A stretch of DNA of 52,232 nt from Bacteroides sp. (GCA_011056635.1 DSEO01000263.1:1-52232), one strand, 5' to 3'. Positions 17,852 through 26,892 are shown, numbered from the stretch's first letter. Notes: a model not told the origin generated them from the sequence alone. Translations and numbers: made by a program.

Positions 17852-18670
17852 TTATTTTTTAAGGTTGTGTTTTACCAGCATGTCCACCAGTGAAATGGAT
17901 GCATCTTCCATTTTGTTCACGATGTTATCGATCTGTGACACCAGGTAGTTATAGAAGATCTGAAGGATGATGGCCACCATCAGACCGGTCACGGTGGTAA
18001 TCAGGGCGATCTTGATACCGCCGGCGACAACGGTCGGAGACACATCGCCTTCCTGCTGGATCTTATCAAATGCATCGATCATTCCGATAACTGTACCCAT
18101 AAATCCAAGCATCGGGGCAATTGCGATAAACAGGGAGATCCAGGAGAGGTTCTTTTCCAGGAGCCCCATCTGCACGCTGCCGTATGAAACAACGGATTTT
18201 TCAACCACATCGATCCCTTCATCCACACGGTCCAGTCCCTGGTAAAAGATACTGGCCACGGGTCCCCGGGTGTTCCTGCATACCTCTTTGGCTGCTTCCA
18301 CACCTCCGTCGTTGAGGGCTTCCTCAACAGCACCCAGCAGCTTGTCTGTGTTGGTGGAGGCAAGGTTCAGGTAAATGACCCTTTCAAATGCCAGGGCAAG
18401 ACCGAAAATCAGGGTAAGGAGCACAGCTCCCATAAACCCGGCACCTCCCTCAATGAACTTGGTTTTCAGCTGCGTGTGCAATACAGACAGACCACCTTTT
18501 TCTTCATCCGTGGAAGTCTGGATTGCAGGGGCTTCTTCTGCAGCCGCAGCAGCAGCAACCTGGGTGGTATCTTCAGCAGCAGGCGAATCCGCGGTTTCAT
18601 CCTGCGCAAAGATTGATGCTCCCATAAAAAGCATCCCGGATACGGCTATCAATGCAAATAATTTTTTCAT
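17852..18670 (-). CDS. MotA/TolQ/ExbB proton-channel family protein
   Basis: This 272-residue protein begins with a signal-like helix (ALIAVSGMLFMGASIFA), then an Ala/Glu-rich segment, and the three-helix ExbB core. The core is seen in AVLLTLIFGLALAFERVIYL, LFIAIAPMLGFMGTVIGMIDAF and GGIKIALITTVTGLMVAIIL, the last two being the conserved pore helices. It likely forms the pentameric stator with ExbD. It leads a four-gene operon. Confidence 0.92.
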   Translation of the reverse strand: MKKLFALIAVSGMLFMGASIFAQDETADSPAAEDTTQVAAAAAAEEAPAIQTSTDEEKGGLSVLHTQLKTKFIEGGAGFMGAVLLTLIFGLALAFERVIYLNLASTNTDKLLGAVEEALNDGGVEAAKEVCRNTRGPVASIFYQGLDRVDEGIDVVEKSVVSYGSVQMGLLEKNLSWISLFIAIAPMLGFMGTVIGMIDAFDKIQQEGDVSPTVVAGGIKIALITTVTGLMVAIILQIFYNYLVSQIDNIVNKMEDASISLVDMLVKHNLKK

Positions 18671-18743
18671 GGTGTTGTTTGTTTGTTATACTTTTTAAAT
18701 TTAACGTGAATAATAATCAAGTTACTAAAAAATCAGAGCTTTG

Positions 18744-18831
18744 CGGAGAGAGAGGGATTCGAACCCTCGGTACCCTTCAGGGGTACACACGCTTTCCAGG
18801 CGTGCCAGTTCAGCCACTCCTGCACCTCTCC
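18744..18831 (-). tRNA. tRNA-Ser (anticodon GGA)
   Basis: This is an 88-nt class II tRNA. The acceptor GGAGAGG pairs with TCTCTCC, the anticodon stem CACGC/GCGTG encloses loop CTGGAAA (anticodon GGA), and a long variable arm (TACCCCTGAAGGGTA) forms a stem-loop. The discriminator is G and CCA is not encoded. A run of six Ts on the minus strand (18732-18727) follows and may end transcription. Confidence 0.95.
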
Positions 18832-18948
18832 AGTAATCATAGCTGCTTCCCTCCACTTCCTGAAACCGCTTGTCTTCAAACTTTTAAAGAACTTTTCCCG
18901 TCACTCCTCAGGCTTCAATGCTTCGGCGAAATTTGCGGCGAAAAATAC

Positions 18949-18986
18949 AAAAAAAAATTAATAATCACATTCATAGTAAGGTGATT
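18949..18986 (-). terminator. Possible ansA terminator
   Basis: On the minus strand AATCAC and GTGATT (18986-18981 and 18968-18963) pair with a 12-nt loop that contains the ansA stop codon. After 5 nt a run of nine Ts follows (18957-18949). The stem is short and AT-rich, so this is a moderate candidate. Confidence 0.35.
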
Positions 18987-20014
18987 TCTCCCTTAAGCGA
19001 TTTATTTAAAAGTATTTTAATCTCACTGGAAGGAATATTCATGGCCAGGAGGGTCATCAGTTTGGTGGTTGCGGCTTCGGTGGTGATGTCATAACCGCTT
19101 ATTACTCCAGCCCTTAATAAATGCTTGCTGGTATCATATCTTCCCAGTTCCACACTGCCCATGCTGCACTGGGTCACATCAAGGATGATGATACCCTGAT
19201 CCACAGCTTTTTTTATTCTTCTCAGGAACCAGGTGCCTGTGGGAGCATTTCCGGCCCCGTAGGTTTCCAGGATGACAGCTTTGAGACCTTCCGTGCCAAG
19301 AATGGCATCCATGTAACCGGGATGCATTCCAGGGAACAATTTCAGAATGGCAATATGGTTGTCAAAATCCTTGTGGACCACGAGCGGTGAGGCTGTGCCG
19401 GAATAATTAATGAATTCGCGGTTGTAAACCAGGTGTACCCCCGCCTTGGCCAGGTAGGGGTAATTGGGGGACTGGAAAGCGTTGAAATGTTCTGCATTCA
19501 CTTTGGTGGTCCGGTTGCCACGGGAAAGTTTACTTTCGAAATAGATGCATACTTCAGGGACCAGCGGCATTCCGTTTTCGCTGGCTGCTGCAATCTCGAT
19601 GGCGGTGATCAGATTCTCTTTCCCGTCGGTCCTCAGCGTGCCGATGGGAAGCTGGGCACCCGTAAAGATCACCGGTTTGGTAAGATTATCCAGCATGAAA
19701 CTCATTGCGGAAGCTGTGTAGGCCATCGTGTCGGTTCCATGAAGGACCACAAATCCGTCAAATGAATGATACTGGGCTTCAATGGTTTCTGCAATGCGTA
19801 CCCAGGTCGGCAGGTCCATGTCAGACGAATCGATGGGGGGATCAAAACTGACGGATTGGAAATGATAGCCGAACTCCTTGATCTCGGGGATCTGTGTAAT
19901 GATGTTTTCAAAATCGAAAAGTCGCATCTCACCGGTTCCCGGATCCTTCAGCATCCCGATGGTTCCGCCAGTGTAGATGATCAGGATGGATGGATTCTTA
20001 TGCACTGGATTCAA
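18971..20014 (-). CDS. ansA: Type I (cytoplasmic) L-asparaginase
   Basis: This enzyme hydrolyses L-asparagine to aspartate and ammonia. The 347-residue product has the first catalytic Thr in YTGGTIGM (residues 14-21) and the second Thr-Asp pair in LHGTDTMAYTASAMSF. No signal peptide is present, so it should be cytoplasmic. Its start overlaps the tatD end by 17 bp. The operon gdhA-tatD-ansA groups two ammonia-related enzymes. Confidence 0.93.
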   Translation of the reverse strand: MNPVHKNPSILIIYTGGTIGMLKDPGTGEMRLFDFENIITQIPEIKEFGYHFQSVSFDPPIDSSDMDLPTWVRIAETIEAQYHSFDGFVVLHGTDTMAYTASAMSFMLDNLTKPVIFTGAQLPIGTLRTDGKENLITAIEIAAASENGMPLVPEVCIYFESKLSRGNRTTKVNAEHFNAFQSPNYPYLAKAGVHLVYNREFINYSGTASPLVVHKDFDNHIAILKLFPGMHPGYMDAILGTEGLKAVILETYGAGNAPTGTWFLRRIKKAVDQGIIILDVTQCSMGSVELGRYDTSKHLLRAGVISGYDITTEAATTKLMTLLAMNIPSSEIKILLNKSLKGEITLL

Positions 20015-20795
20015 AGTTCAACTTGAACAACTCCGCTGCGTTTGCCGTAGTAATACGGGCAATTGCTTCTGCGTCCAAGTTAAGAATTTCTCCCACTTTT
20101 GCGGCTACTTCCAAAATAAAACTGCTTTCATTTCTCTTGCCCCGGTGGGGGACCGGTGCCAGATAGGGTGCATCTGTCTCAATGAGCAGTCTTTCTAGGG
20201 GAATCTGGCGGACCACAGCCTCCAGTGATGAATTTTTGAAAGTGACAATCCCGTTTATGCCGATCATGAATCCGTAGGAAAGCGCCCTTTCGAGTTCTTG
20301 CCGGGTACCCGTGAAACTGTGGAACACCCCTTTCAGGTCATCCGTTCCCATCTCATCCAGCAAACTGAAGATCTCGCTGAAGGAATCCCTGGAATGGATC
20401 ACAACCGGGAGCTTCAGTGCTTTGGCCCAGCCAAGCTGGATCCGGAACACTTCCATTTGCTCCCGGTAATGGGTCCTGTCACGGTACAGATCAATGCCGA
20501 TCTCTCCCAGCGCAACGATCTCATGGCGGGAAAGACAGGATTCGATTTTCTTTAACTCTTCCTGGTGGTTGTCCTTCACCGCGTTCGGATGAAGACCCAT
20601 CATGGGGAAACAATGCCCGGGGTAGCTGCCGGCCAGGTCGAACAATGGTCCGATGGTGGTGCTGTCAATGTTGGGGAGGAAGATTCGTTTCACCCCTGCA
20701 TCCAGTGCCCTGCGGATCATCACGTCACGGTCACCCGCAAAGGCTTCCAGGTACAGATGTGCATGGGAGTCTGTATATACCGTGCCGGAACTCAT
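19998..20795 (-). CDS. tatD: TatD-family metal-dependent hydrolase (DNase)
   Basis: This 265-residue TIM-barrel hydrolase acts as a 3'-5' DNase or in D-aminoacyl-tRNA/peptide quality control in relatives. The metal motifs are visible: DSHAHL (His11, His13), ALGEIGID (Glu), VIHSRD, HSFTG and ETDAPYLAP. It overlaps gdhA by 4 bp (ATGA) and ansA by 17 bp, so translational coupling is likely. Confidence 0.93.
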   Translation of the reverse strand: MSSGTVYTDSHAHLYLEAFAGDRDVMIRRALDAGVKRIFLPNIDSTTIGPLFDLAGSYPGHCFPMMGLHPNAVKDNHQEELKKIESCLSRHEIVALGEIGIDLYRDRTHYREQMEVFRIQLGWAKALKLPVVIHSRDSFSEIFSLLDEMGTDDLKGVFHSFTGTRQELERALSYGFMIGINGIVTFKNSSLEAVVRQIPLERLLIETDAPYLAPVPHRGKRNESSFILEVAAKVGEILNLDAEAIARITTANAAELFKLNFESSA

Positions 20796-22132
20796 ACAAC
20801 GCCCTGGGCAAGCATGGCATCGGCCACTTTCACGAATCCTCCGATGTTGGCGCCCTTCACATAGTTCACGAAACCATCCGTTCCGGTCCCGAAATTCACA
20901 CAGGTCTGGTGGATGTTCTTCATGATGGTCTGGAGCCGGTTGTCCACTTCCTCCCTGCCCCAGGGAAGCCGCATGTTGTTCTGGGTCATTTCCAGTCCCG
21001 ATACGGCCACGCCTCCTGCATTGGCCGCTTTGCCGGGCCCGTAAAGGATCTTTGAACGCAGGAATACCTCCACGGCATCCGGGGTGGAGGGCATGTTGGC
21101 ACCTTCACTGATCACTTTGCATCCGTTATTCACCAGCGTTTCCGCATCTTTTTTCCCGATCTCATTCTCTGTGGCCGAGGGAAAGGCCACGTCGCACTTC
21201 ATATCCCAGGGACGTTTCCCTTCCAGATACTGGCATCCGAATTGATCGGCGTACTCCCTGATCCGTCCCCTCCGGATGTTTTTCAGCTGCATCACCCAGG
21301 CCAGCTTTTCTTCGTCAATCCCGTCGGGATCGTAGATGGTTCCGTTGGAATCCGAGAGTGTGACTGCCTTTCCTCCCATCTGGATCAGTTTCTGGATGGT
21401 GTACTGTGCCACATTGCCCGAACCCGAGACTGCAGCCACTTTCCCCTTCAGTGAATCACCCCGGGTATGCAGCATTTCCTCGGCAAAATAGACCGCCCCG
21501 TATCCGGTGGCCTCGGGCCGGATCAGGCTGCCTCCCCACTCCAGGCCTTTCCCGGTAAGCACCCCCGAAAATTCGTTCCGGATCCGCTTGTATTGCCCGA
21601 AAAGGTACCCGATCTCACGACCGCCCACCCCGATATCCCCGGCGGGGATATCCGTATTCGGACCGATATGCCTGCAGAGTTCGGTCATGAAACTCTGACA
21701 GAAGCGCATGACCTCATTGTCGGATTTTCCTTTGGGATCGAAATCGGATCCTCCCTTGCCGCCCCCCATGGGAAGGGTGGTCAGACTGTTCTTGAATACC
21801 TGCTCAAATGCCAGGAATTTCAGTATGCTCAGGTTGACGGTGGGATGGAAGCGCAGCCCGCCTTTGTAGGGCCCGATGGCTGAATTCATCTCGATCCTGT
21901 ACCCCTTGTTGATCTCCACATCCCCCTTGTCATTGATCCAGGGAACCCTGAACAGCAGCACCCTTTCAGGCTCGGTGATCCGTTCCAGGATCCTGGCATG
22001 TTCGTATTTGGGATGTTCCCGGATAAATGGGACCAGTGATTCCGCCACTTCCTGGACAGCCTGGTGAAATTCCGGTTCAAACGGATTTCTGGCCTTGACC
22101 CTGGCCATAAACTTTTCAACGTTGGGATCCAT
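20792..22132 (-). CDS. gdhA: Glutamate dehydrogenase (hexameric, probably NADP-specific)
   Basis: GdhA reversibly aminates 2-oxoglutarate to glutamate. The 446-residue length fits the small hexameric class. The glutamate site with the catalytic lysine is in LPMGGGKGGSDFDPKGKS, followed by PAGDIGVGGREIGYLFG. The nucleotide-binding turn is SGSGNVAQY, and the Ser-Asp-Ser after the second strand (LSDSNGTIYDP) leans to NADP(H). It is the first gene of a three-gene operon with its own strong promoter. Confidence 0.97.
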   Translation of the reverse strand: MDPNVEKFMARVKARNPFEPEFHQAVQEVAESLVPFIREHPKYEHARILERITEPERVLLFRVPWINDKGDVEINKGYRIEMNSAIGPYKGGLRFHPTVNLSILKFLAFEQVFKNSLTTLPMGGGKGGSDFDPKGKSDNEVMRFCQSFMTELCRHIGPNTDIPAGDIGVGGREIGYLFGQYKRIRNEFSGVLTGKGLEWGGSLIRPEATGYGAVYFAEEMLHTRGDSLKGKVAAVSGSGNVAQYTIQKLIQMGGKAVTLSDSNGTIYDPDGIDEEKLAWVMQLKNIRRGRIREYADQFGCQYLEGKRPWDMKCDVAFPSATENEIGKKDAETLVNNGCKVISEGANMPSTPDAVEVFLRSKILYGPGKAANAGGVAVSGLEMTQNNMRLPWGREEVDNRLQTIMKNIHQTCVNFGTGTDGFVNYVKGANIGGFVKVADAMLAQGVV

Positions 22133-22155
22133 AAGTCAGTCGATTTGATTTCAGA

Positions 22156-22169
22156 TAGATGTAAATCTA
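22156..22169. promoter_or_regulatory. Inverted repeat in the gdhA leader
   Basis: The sequence TAGAT-GTAA-ATCTA is a perfect 5+4+5 inverted repeat about 40 nt into the predicted gdhA transcript. It may be a regulator site or a weak RNA hairpin; nothing more can be said from sequence. Confidence 0.2.
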
Positions 22170-22206
22170 AAGCTATTTGCGGGAGGCGTCACCTTCCGAA
22201 CGGCGA

Positions 22207-22237
22207 CAAATATATGTCTTTAAACAATGTTAAACAA
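22207..22237 (-). promoter_or_regulatory. gdhA promoter (TTG-N20-TATATTTG)
   Basis: On the minus strand a -33 TTG (22237-22235) is followed by exactly 20 nt and the perfect -7 element TATATTTG (22214-22207). The -33 part lies within the last codons of dprA. The leader is about 70 nt. Confidence 0.7.
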
Positions 22238-23380
22238 CATATTATTTCGGTTTTCCGGATCCCAGGAAGGTTTTGTCTTGAGCATGTATCGATTTCCGGG
22301 AAGCACGGCAACCCAAGCTTTCAGTTCCATTTCCACCAGCATGGAAAGCACGGTGTGGATGGGCGTATCCGTGCGTTGACTGATCGCTTCGGGGGTAATT
22401 CCCGGGGCCTCTCCGATCAAGCAAAGGATCTTTTTTTCCGGGGGGGTAAAGGATGATGCTCTGAAAAGCGTGGGATACTCCATCATCTCCGGTGTCTGCC
22501 ATTTCAGTATGCAGGCGATATCTTCCGGAGAAGTGACCATCGCGGCCGCGTTGTCTTTGATCAGGTCGTTGCATCCCTTTGATCGCTGATCGCTGATCCT
22601 GCCGGGTACGGCCATCACCTCCCTGCTGTAAGAGCCTGCCAGGTCTGCCGTGATCAGGGCCCCGCCCGTTTCGCCGGATTCGATCACCAGGACGGCATCG
22701 GACAATCCTGCTATGATCCGGTTTCTCCGGAGGAAATTGTTCTTCTCCGGTCCCATGCCCGAGTGGAAGTCGGTCACCAGGGCTCCCTGCCGGCTGATCG
22801 TTTTTGCCGTTTCCCGGTGCACACGGGGATAGATCGTGCTCAGGCCGTGGCCCAGTACGGCTGCGGTGGGCAACCCGTTTTCCAGTGCAGCCCTGTGTGC
22901 AGCCACATCAATGCCGTAAGCGAGACCGCTGACAATCACCAGGTCGCCGAACAGGGAAGCCAGTCCCCCGATCAGTTCCCTGCAGGTTTCCTTACCGTAG
23001 AAGGTAGCCCTGCGGGTCCCCACCACGCTCAGGATCTTTGCTGCATTCAGGCAGTCGGTTCCGTGTGAATAAAGCAGGATGGGACCGTCCTCACATTGTT
23101 TCAGGCGGCGGGGATAATCCGGGTCCTGATAATAACTCACTTTGATGCGGTGCCTGGCAATGAACGCCTCCTCCTTTGCTGCAGCCTCCATCAACCGGGA
23201 GGATGTGATGGCGGCGGACAGGCGGGGACCGATTCCGCGGATGCGCATCAGGTTTTCCCGGCTCTCGCCGAAAATGGCATGGACCGATCCCAGGTTCTGG
23301 ATGAGATTTTTCGCGGTAATGGGGCCTACGTCCGGGATCATGGTCAGCGCGATCCGGAGTTGCAGCTCGGTTGGAGGCAT
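22220..23380 (-). CDS. dprA: DNA-processing protein DprA
   Basis: DprA loads RecA on incoming single-stranded DNA during natural transformation. The 386-residue product has an N-terminal helix-hairpin-helix/SAM-like region (about 5-75, with RIRGIGPRLSAAI), the Rossmann core (about 85-295) with SVVGTRRATFYG, SGLAYGIDVAAHRAAL and the signature PEKNNFLRRNRIIAGLSDAV, and a C-terminal winged-helix domain (about 310-370). No other competence gene is near. Confidence 0.95.
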   Translation of the reverse strand: MPPTELQLRIALTMIPDVGPITAKNLIQNLGSVHAIFGESRENLMRIRGIGPRLSAAITSSRLMEAAAKEEAFIARHRIKVSYYQDPDYPRRLKQCEDGPILLYSHGTDCLNAAKILSVVGTRRATFYGKETCRELIGGLASLFGDLVIVSGLAYGIDVAAHRAALENGLPTAAVLGHGLSTIYPRVHRETAKTISRQGALVTDFHSGMGPEKNNFLRRNRIIAGLSDAVLVIESGETGGALITADLAGSYSREVMAVPGRISDQRSKGCNDLIKDNAAAMVTSPEDIACILKWQTPEMMEYPTLFRASSFTPPEKKILCLIGEAPGITPEAISQRTDTPIHTVLSMLVEMELKAWVAVLPGNRYMLKTKPSWDPENRNNMLFNIV

Positions 23381-23463
23381 CTTTTTCGGGGTTTATGTGA
23401 TGCGGACAGCTCCGATCGAAGTCCGGCTGCCGAAAAGTTCAACCTTTCGCCGGTATGGATCGC

Positions 23464-23943
23464 CTAGCCGGTCATGTACCCCGAGAGGGAATCGATGATC
23501 TTTTTCCGGTCCGCTTTATCCACGGCAGATAGACTGATGGGAGGGTATTTGGCCACCTTTTTCCGGAAATTCTGGTAGAGGATGATCTTCTGCTGTGTGC
23601 CGAAAAGAAAATCCTGCAGTTCAAATTTAACGAACTGTTTTTTGGGTATTTCTATGGAATGTTTCCTGCTGGTGAACAGGCTCATCTGGTAATAACGGAG
23701 GACGATCATTTCTCCCTGGTCGCTGTATGATACAAAATACGGGACTTTCAGGTAGTTTACCAGGTTGATGATGATATAGACAAGGGCAATGGCAATGATC
23801 AGGTGGTATTTGCTGATCCGGACATCCTCCCCTTCAAACCACGGGAGGAAAAGGATTACGATGATCGCCAGGGTAAAAACGATGGCCATAACCAGCCGGC
23901 TGATCCAGATCCGGTACGTATTACGCTGGTTGTCAATTTTCAT
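23464..23943 (-). CDS. Small membrane protein, PH-like domain possible
   Basis: This 159-residue protein has two hydrophobic helices (about 14-34 and 47-65) and a soluble C-terminal part with beta-rich strands (YQMSLFTSRKHSIEIPKKQFVKFELQDFLFG), like bacterial PH-domain proteins. The resemblance is structural and weak. Its start overlaps the end of the proline dehydrogenase gene by 11 bp, so the two are co-transcribed. Confidence 0.6.
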   Translation of the reverse strand: MKIDNQRNTYRIWISRLVMAIVFTLAIIVILFLPWFEGEDVRISKYHLIIAIALVYIIINLVNYLKVPYFVSYSDQGEMIVLRYYQMSLFTSRKHSIEIPKKQFVKFELQDFLFGTQQKIILYQNFRKKVAKYPPISLSAVDKADRKKIIDSLSGYMTG

Positions 23944-25123
23944 GGTGCCTTCTATCTCGCTCTTTTTTGATGAGTGCCAGTTCCCTGCCTGTCTGTCCCT
24001 TCACGGATGTGTTCTCTTCCACCCGCCGCATCAGGTAGGGAAGCACATACCTTACCGGTCCGTAGGGCACATACTTGACCACATTATATCCGGCGGCCGC
24101 CAGGTTAAAACTGATATGATCGCTCATGCCCAGCAGCTGGGAGAACCAGATCCGCTGGTCGGACGGCTTCACTTTCTTTTCGGTCATCAGTTCGGTCAGG
24201 TAGAGACTGCTGTATTCATTGTGGGTTCCGTTGAATATGGACACGATATCCACGTTGTCTATGCTGATCTTCAGCGCCAGGTTGTAGTCCCGGTCCGTGC
24301 TCTCTTTATCGGGCTGGATGGGATCCGGGTACCTGAGTTTCCTCGCGCGTTCCCTCTCCTTTTCCATGTAGGCACCGCGCACAAATTTTGCGCCCAGAAA
24401 GAATTTTCCTTGCCGGGCGGTCCTGATATCTGCCTCCAGCACCCCGATCCGGTCATGCCGGTACATCTGGTAGGTATTGAAAACGATGGCCCGTTTGTAA
24501 TTGTATTTGCGCATCATTTCCATTACCACCGAATCGATGAAGTTCTGGTAGAATGAATCTTCGGCATCGATCAATATGGGGATGTCATGATCGAATGCAG
24601 CTTTGCAGAGCCTGTCGATCCGGGACCTGAATTTTTCTCCTTCGGTGATGATCTCCCTGTCAGGCACGGAGGCCCCGCTCAGCACTTCCAGGGCCCTGGC
24701 GCTGCCGAAAGCGGTGGGTTTGAACACGGCGAAAGGGATATCGGGATTGTTGCCTGCATGGGTGATCGCCCTGAGTGTTTCCTGCATCGCGGCTTCGATG
24801 GCTTTTTCCGATTCCCCTCCCTCAACGGAATAATCCAGCAGGGAATATACATTGCCCGTTTTGAGCCTGTTCACGGTAGGCTGACAGGCTTCGAGGGTTT
24901 CACCTCCCACGAATTGTTTGAAAGCGGTGGGTTTTACGATCCATCCGATGGGAAACCTGATGGCGGAAAGCATCCTGATCAGGGGGTTGCCGATCTTAAC
25001 CAGGGTGGGATAGGAGATCAGCTTAAAAAGCGTGTAGGCCCTGCGCAGATCCCTGTCGGATTTGATCCTGAAAGCGGTTTTCGTATCATCAAAGTTTATC
25101 ATGAATGTAGCTTTATTTGTCAC
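23933..25123 (-). CDS. Proline dehydrogenase family protein
   Basis: The 396-residue product is a flavin-dependent beta/alpha barrel that oxidises proline to pyrroline-5-carboxylate. Supporting motifs are the early YSVEGGESEKAIEAAM, the DAEDSFYQNFID strand, FNTYQMYRHDR and KFVRGAYMEKERERA, and the C-terminal FSQLLGMSDHISFNLAAAGYNVVKYVPYGP with RVEENTS. It is monofunctional: the P5C dehydrogenase domain of PutA is absent. Confidence 0.9.
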   Translation of the reverse strand: MTNKATFMINFDDTKTAFRIKSDRDLRRAYTLFKLISYPTLVKIGNPLIRMLSAIRFPIGWIVKPTAFKQFVGGETLEACQPTVNRLKTGNVYSLLDYSVEGGESEKAIEAAMQETLRAITHAGNNPDIPFAVFKPTAFGSARALEVLSGASVPDREIITEGEKFRSRIDRLCKAAFDHDIPILIDAEDSFYQNFIDSVVMEMMRKYNYKRAIVFNTYQMYRHDRIGVLEADIRTARQGKFFLGAKFVRGAYMEKERERARKLRYPDPIQPDKESTDRDYNLALKISIDNVDIVSIFNGTHNEYSSLYLTELMTEKKVKPSDQRIWFSQLLGMSDHISFNLAAAGYNVVKYVPYGPVRYVLPYLMRRVEENTSVKGQTGRELALIKKERDRRHHEN

Positions 25124-25160
25124 AATACCAATAAATAAAGGACGAATATAGGCTATTTAT

Positions 25161-25168
25161 TATCTTTG
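25161..25168 (+). promoter_or_regulatory. aroA promoter -7 element (TATCTTTG)
   Basis: A perfect TAnnTTTG ends 4 nt before the aroA ATG at 25173, so the transcript may be leaderless. No good -33 TTG at 19-21 nt is visible. Confidence 0.5.
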
Positions 25169-25172
25169 AATC

Positions 25173-26405
25173 ATGAAAAATATCATCTTCCCGCCCGCAA
25201 GGGCTGTACAAGATACAATATATATTCCATCCTCGAAAAGCATCTCCAACCGGATGCTGGTCATCCGTTCCCTTGCAGGATCGGATGCGGTCCTTGAAAA
25301 CCTGTCAGAGAGCGATGACACCGCCGTGATGATCAGGGCCCTGCAGGATTCATCAGGCATCCGGGATGTGGGACATGCTGGAACCGCCCTGCGATTTCTG
25401 ACGGCATACTTTGCAGTGCAGGGCACGCTGGTGGTTTTGACAGGATCGGAGAGGCTCAGGCAGCGTCCGGTGGGCCCGCTTGTGGATGCATTGAGAAGCC
25501 TGGGCGCAAAGATCGGTTACCTGGAAAAGGAGGGATGTCCGCCGCTTGAGATCAGCGGGAGACTTACCAGGGGGGGGGATGTCCGGGTCAGTGGGAACAT
25601 CAGCAGTCAGTTCATCAGTGCGCTGATGATGATCGGACCCCTGCTGGACGGGGGCCTCCGTATCGAACTCACCGGGGAGGTGGTTTCTGCCACCTATATC
25701 CGGATGACACTGGCATTGATGAACCGGTGCGGCATCGGTGCCACCTTCACCGGCAACGAGATCCGCATCCCGCAGCAGTCCTACCGGGTGGAACCGATGC
25801 GGGTGGAATCGGACTGGAGTGCAGCCTCCTACTGGTACCTGGTCAGTGCCCTGTTGCCGGGATCCGGGATCATACTTTCCGGTCTTTCAGCAAAGAGCCT
25901 GCAGGGCGATGCGGTGGCCATGCGGTTGTTTGAACCCCTGGGAGTGGAGAGCCGGTCCGTGGATGAGGGCATGTTACTGGTCTCTTCGGAAACGGTAAAA
26001 CCGGCGTCCGTGGAGCACGATTTTTCCGGATGTCCCGACCTGGTGCAGACCTTCGCTGCCGCGCTTTGCTCACTGGGAGTGCCTTTCAGGTTCAGCGGGA
26101 CCCGTACCCTGCGGATCAAGGAGACTGACCGCATTGCCGCCCTGCAGAAAGAGATGGCCAGACTGGGGTTTGTGATCAGGGCGGGAGAAGAGGGGGCATG
26201 GATCGCATGGGAAGGAGACCGGTGTGATCCTGTGGCCAGCCCGGTGATCCGCACCTACGACGACCATCGTATGGCCATGTCATTCGCCCCGCTGGCGGTT
26301 CGTTATCCCGGACTGGCCATTGACGATCCCGGGGTGGTGACCAAATCCTACCCGGCTTACTGGGAACATTTGCAGAAGGCGGGTTTCCGGGTGATGGAGG
26401 GCTGA
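25173..26405 (+). CDS. aroA: 3-phosphoshikimate 1-carboxyvinyltransferase (EPSP synthase)
   Basis: AroA joins phosphoenolpyruvate to shikimate-3-phosphate in aromatic amino-acid synthesis. The 410-residue protein shows the PEP/S3P-binding SSKSISNRM at residues 20-28, GHAGTALRFLTAYFA, SGNISSQFISALMM, the catalytic loop RIKETDRIAAL and YDDHRMAMSFAPLA. The GNAGTAMR-type loop reads GHAGTALR, a small change. It stands alone, convergent with the deaminase gene 10 bp away. Confidence 0.95.
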   Translation: MKNIIFPPARAVQDTIYIPSSKSISNRMLVIRSLAGSDAVLENLSESDDTAVMIRALQDSSGIRDVGHAGTALRFLTAYFAVQGTLVVLTGSERLRQRPVGPLVDALRSLGAKIGYLEKEGCPPLEISGRLTRGGDVRVSGNISSQFISALMMIGPLLDGGLRIELTGEVVSATYIRMTLALMNRCGIGATFTGNEIRIPQQSYRVEPMRVESDWSAASYWYLVSALLPGSGIILSGLSAKSLQGDAVAMRLFEPLGVESRSVDEGMLLVSSETVKPASVEHDFSGCPDLVQTFAAALCSLGVPFRFSGTRTLRIKETDRIAALQKEMARLGFVIRAGEEGAWIAWEGDRCDPVASPVIRTYDDHRMAMSFAPLAVRYPGLAIDDPGVVTKSYPAYWEHLQKAGFRVMEG

Positions 26406-26415
26406 GCAATGACGG

Positions 26416-26883
26416 TCAGTTCTTCAGATCCCTCCGGTTCAGGAAGAATTCCTTCATCAGCTCCGCGCAGGGTTGTTCCATGATTCCCGGGATCACTTCG
26501 GTGGAGGGATGCAGAACAGCAGTTCGCACGCGGGTATATCCCTCCCCCGGATCGGCAGCACCGTAAACGATCCGGCTGATCTGGGCCCATCTGAGCGCGG
26601 CCGCACACATCAGGCACGGCTCGAGGGTCACATACAGGGTGCATTCGTTCAGGTATTTGGCCCCCAAATAATTGGAAGCAGATGTGATGGCGATCATCTC
26701 GGCATGGGCGGTGACATCCCGGAGCTGCTGTGTCATGTTGTGGGCCCTGGCAATGATCCGGTCCCGGCTGACAATCACCGCCCCCACGGGGACCTCCTCC
26801 ATGTCAAATGCTTTCTGTGCCTCCTTCAGGGCTTCCTTCATAAAATACGCATCCGTGAAGATGCTGTTATCATGCTGCTTCAT
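26416..26883 (-). CDS. tadA: tRNA-specific adenosine deaminase (TadA-type)
   Basis: This 155-residue zinc deaminase probably converts A34 to inosine in tRNA-Arg(ACG). The metal site and catalytic glutamate are His60-Ala-Glu62 (HAEMIAI) and PCLMC with Cys90 and Cys93. The strand ARAHNMTQQLRDVTAHAE fits TadA better than cytidine or guanine deaminases. It is divergent from aspS. Confidence 0.9.
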   Translation of the reverse strand: MKQHDNSIFTDAYFMKEALKEAQKAFDMEEVPVGAVIVSRDRIIARAHNMTQQLRDVTAHAEMIAITSASNYLGAKYLNECTLYVTLEPCLMCAAALRWAQISRIVYGAADPGEGYTRVRTAVLHPSTEVIPGIMEQPCAELMKEFFLNRRDLKN

Positions 26884-26892
26884 AAAAGTTTT

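Noticed and set aside
18652-18984. Plus-strand frame covering the tRNA-Ser gene
   Set aside because: It contains the whole tRNA-Ser on the other strand and the asparaginase end; not a gene.
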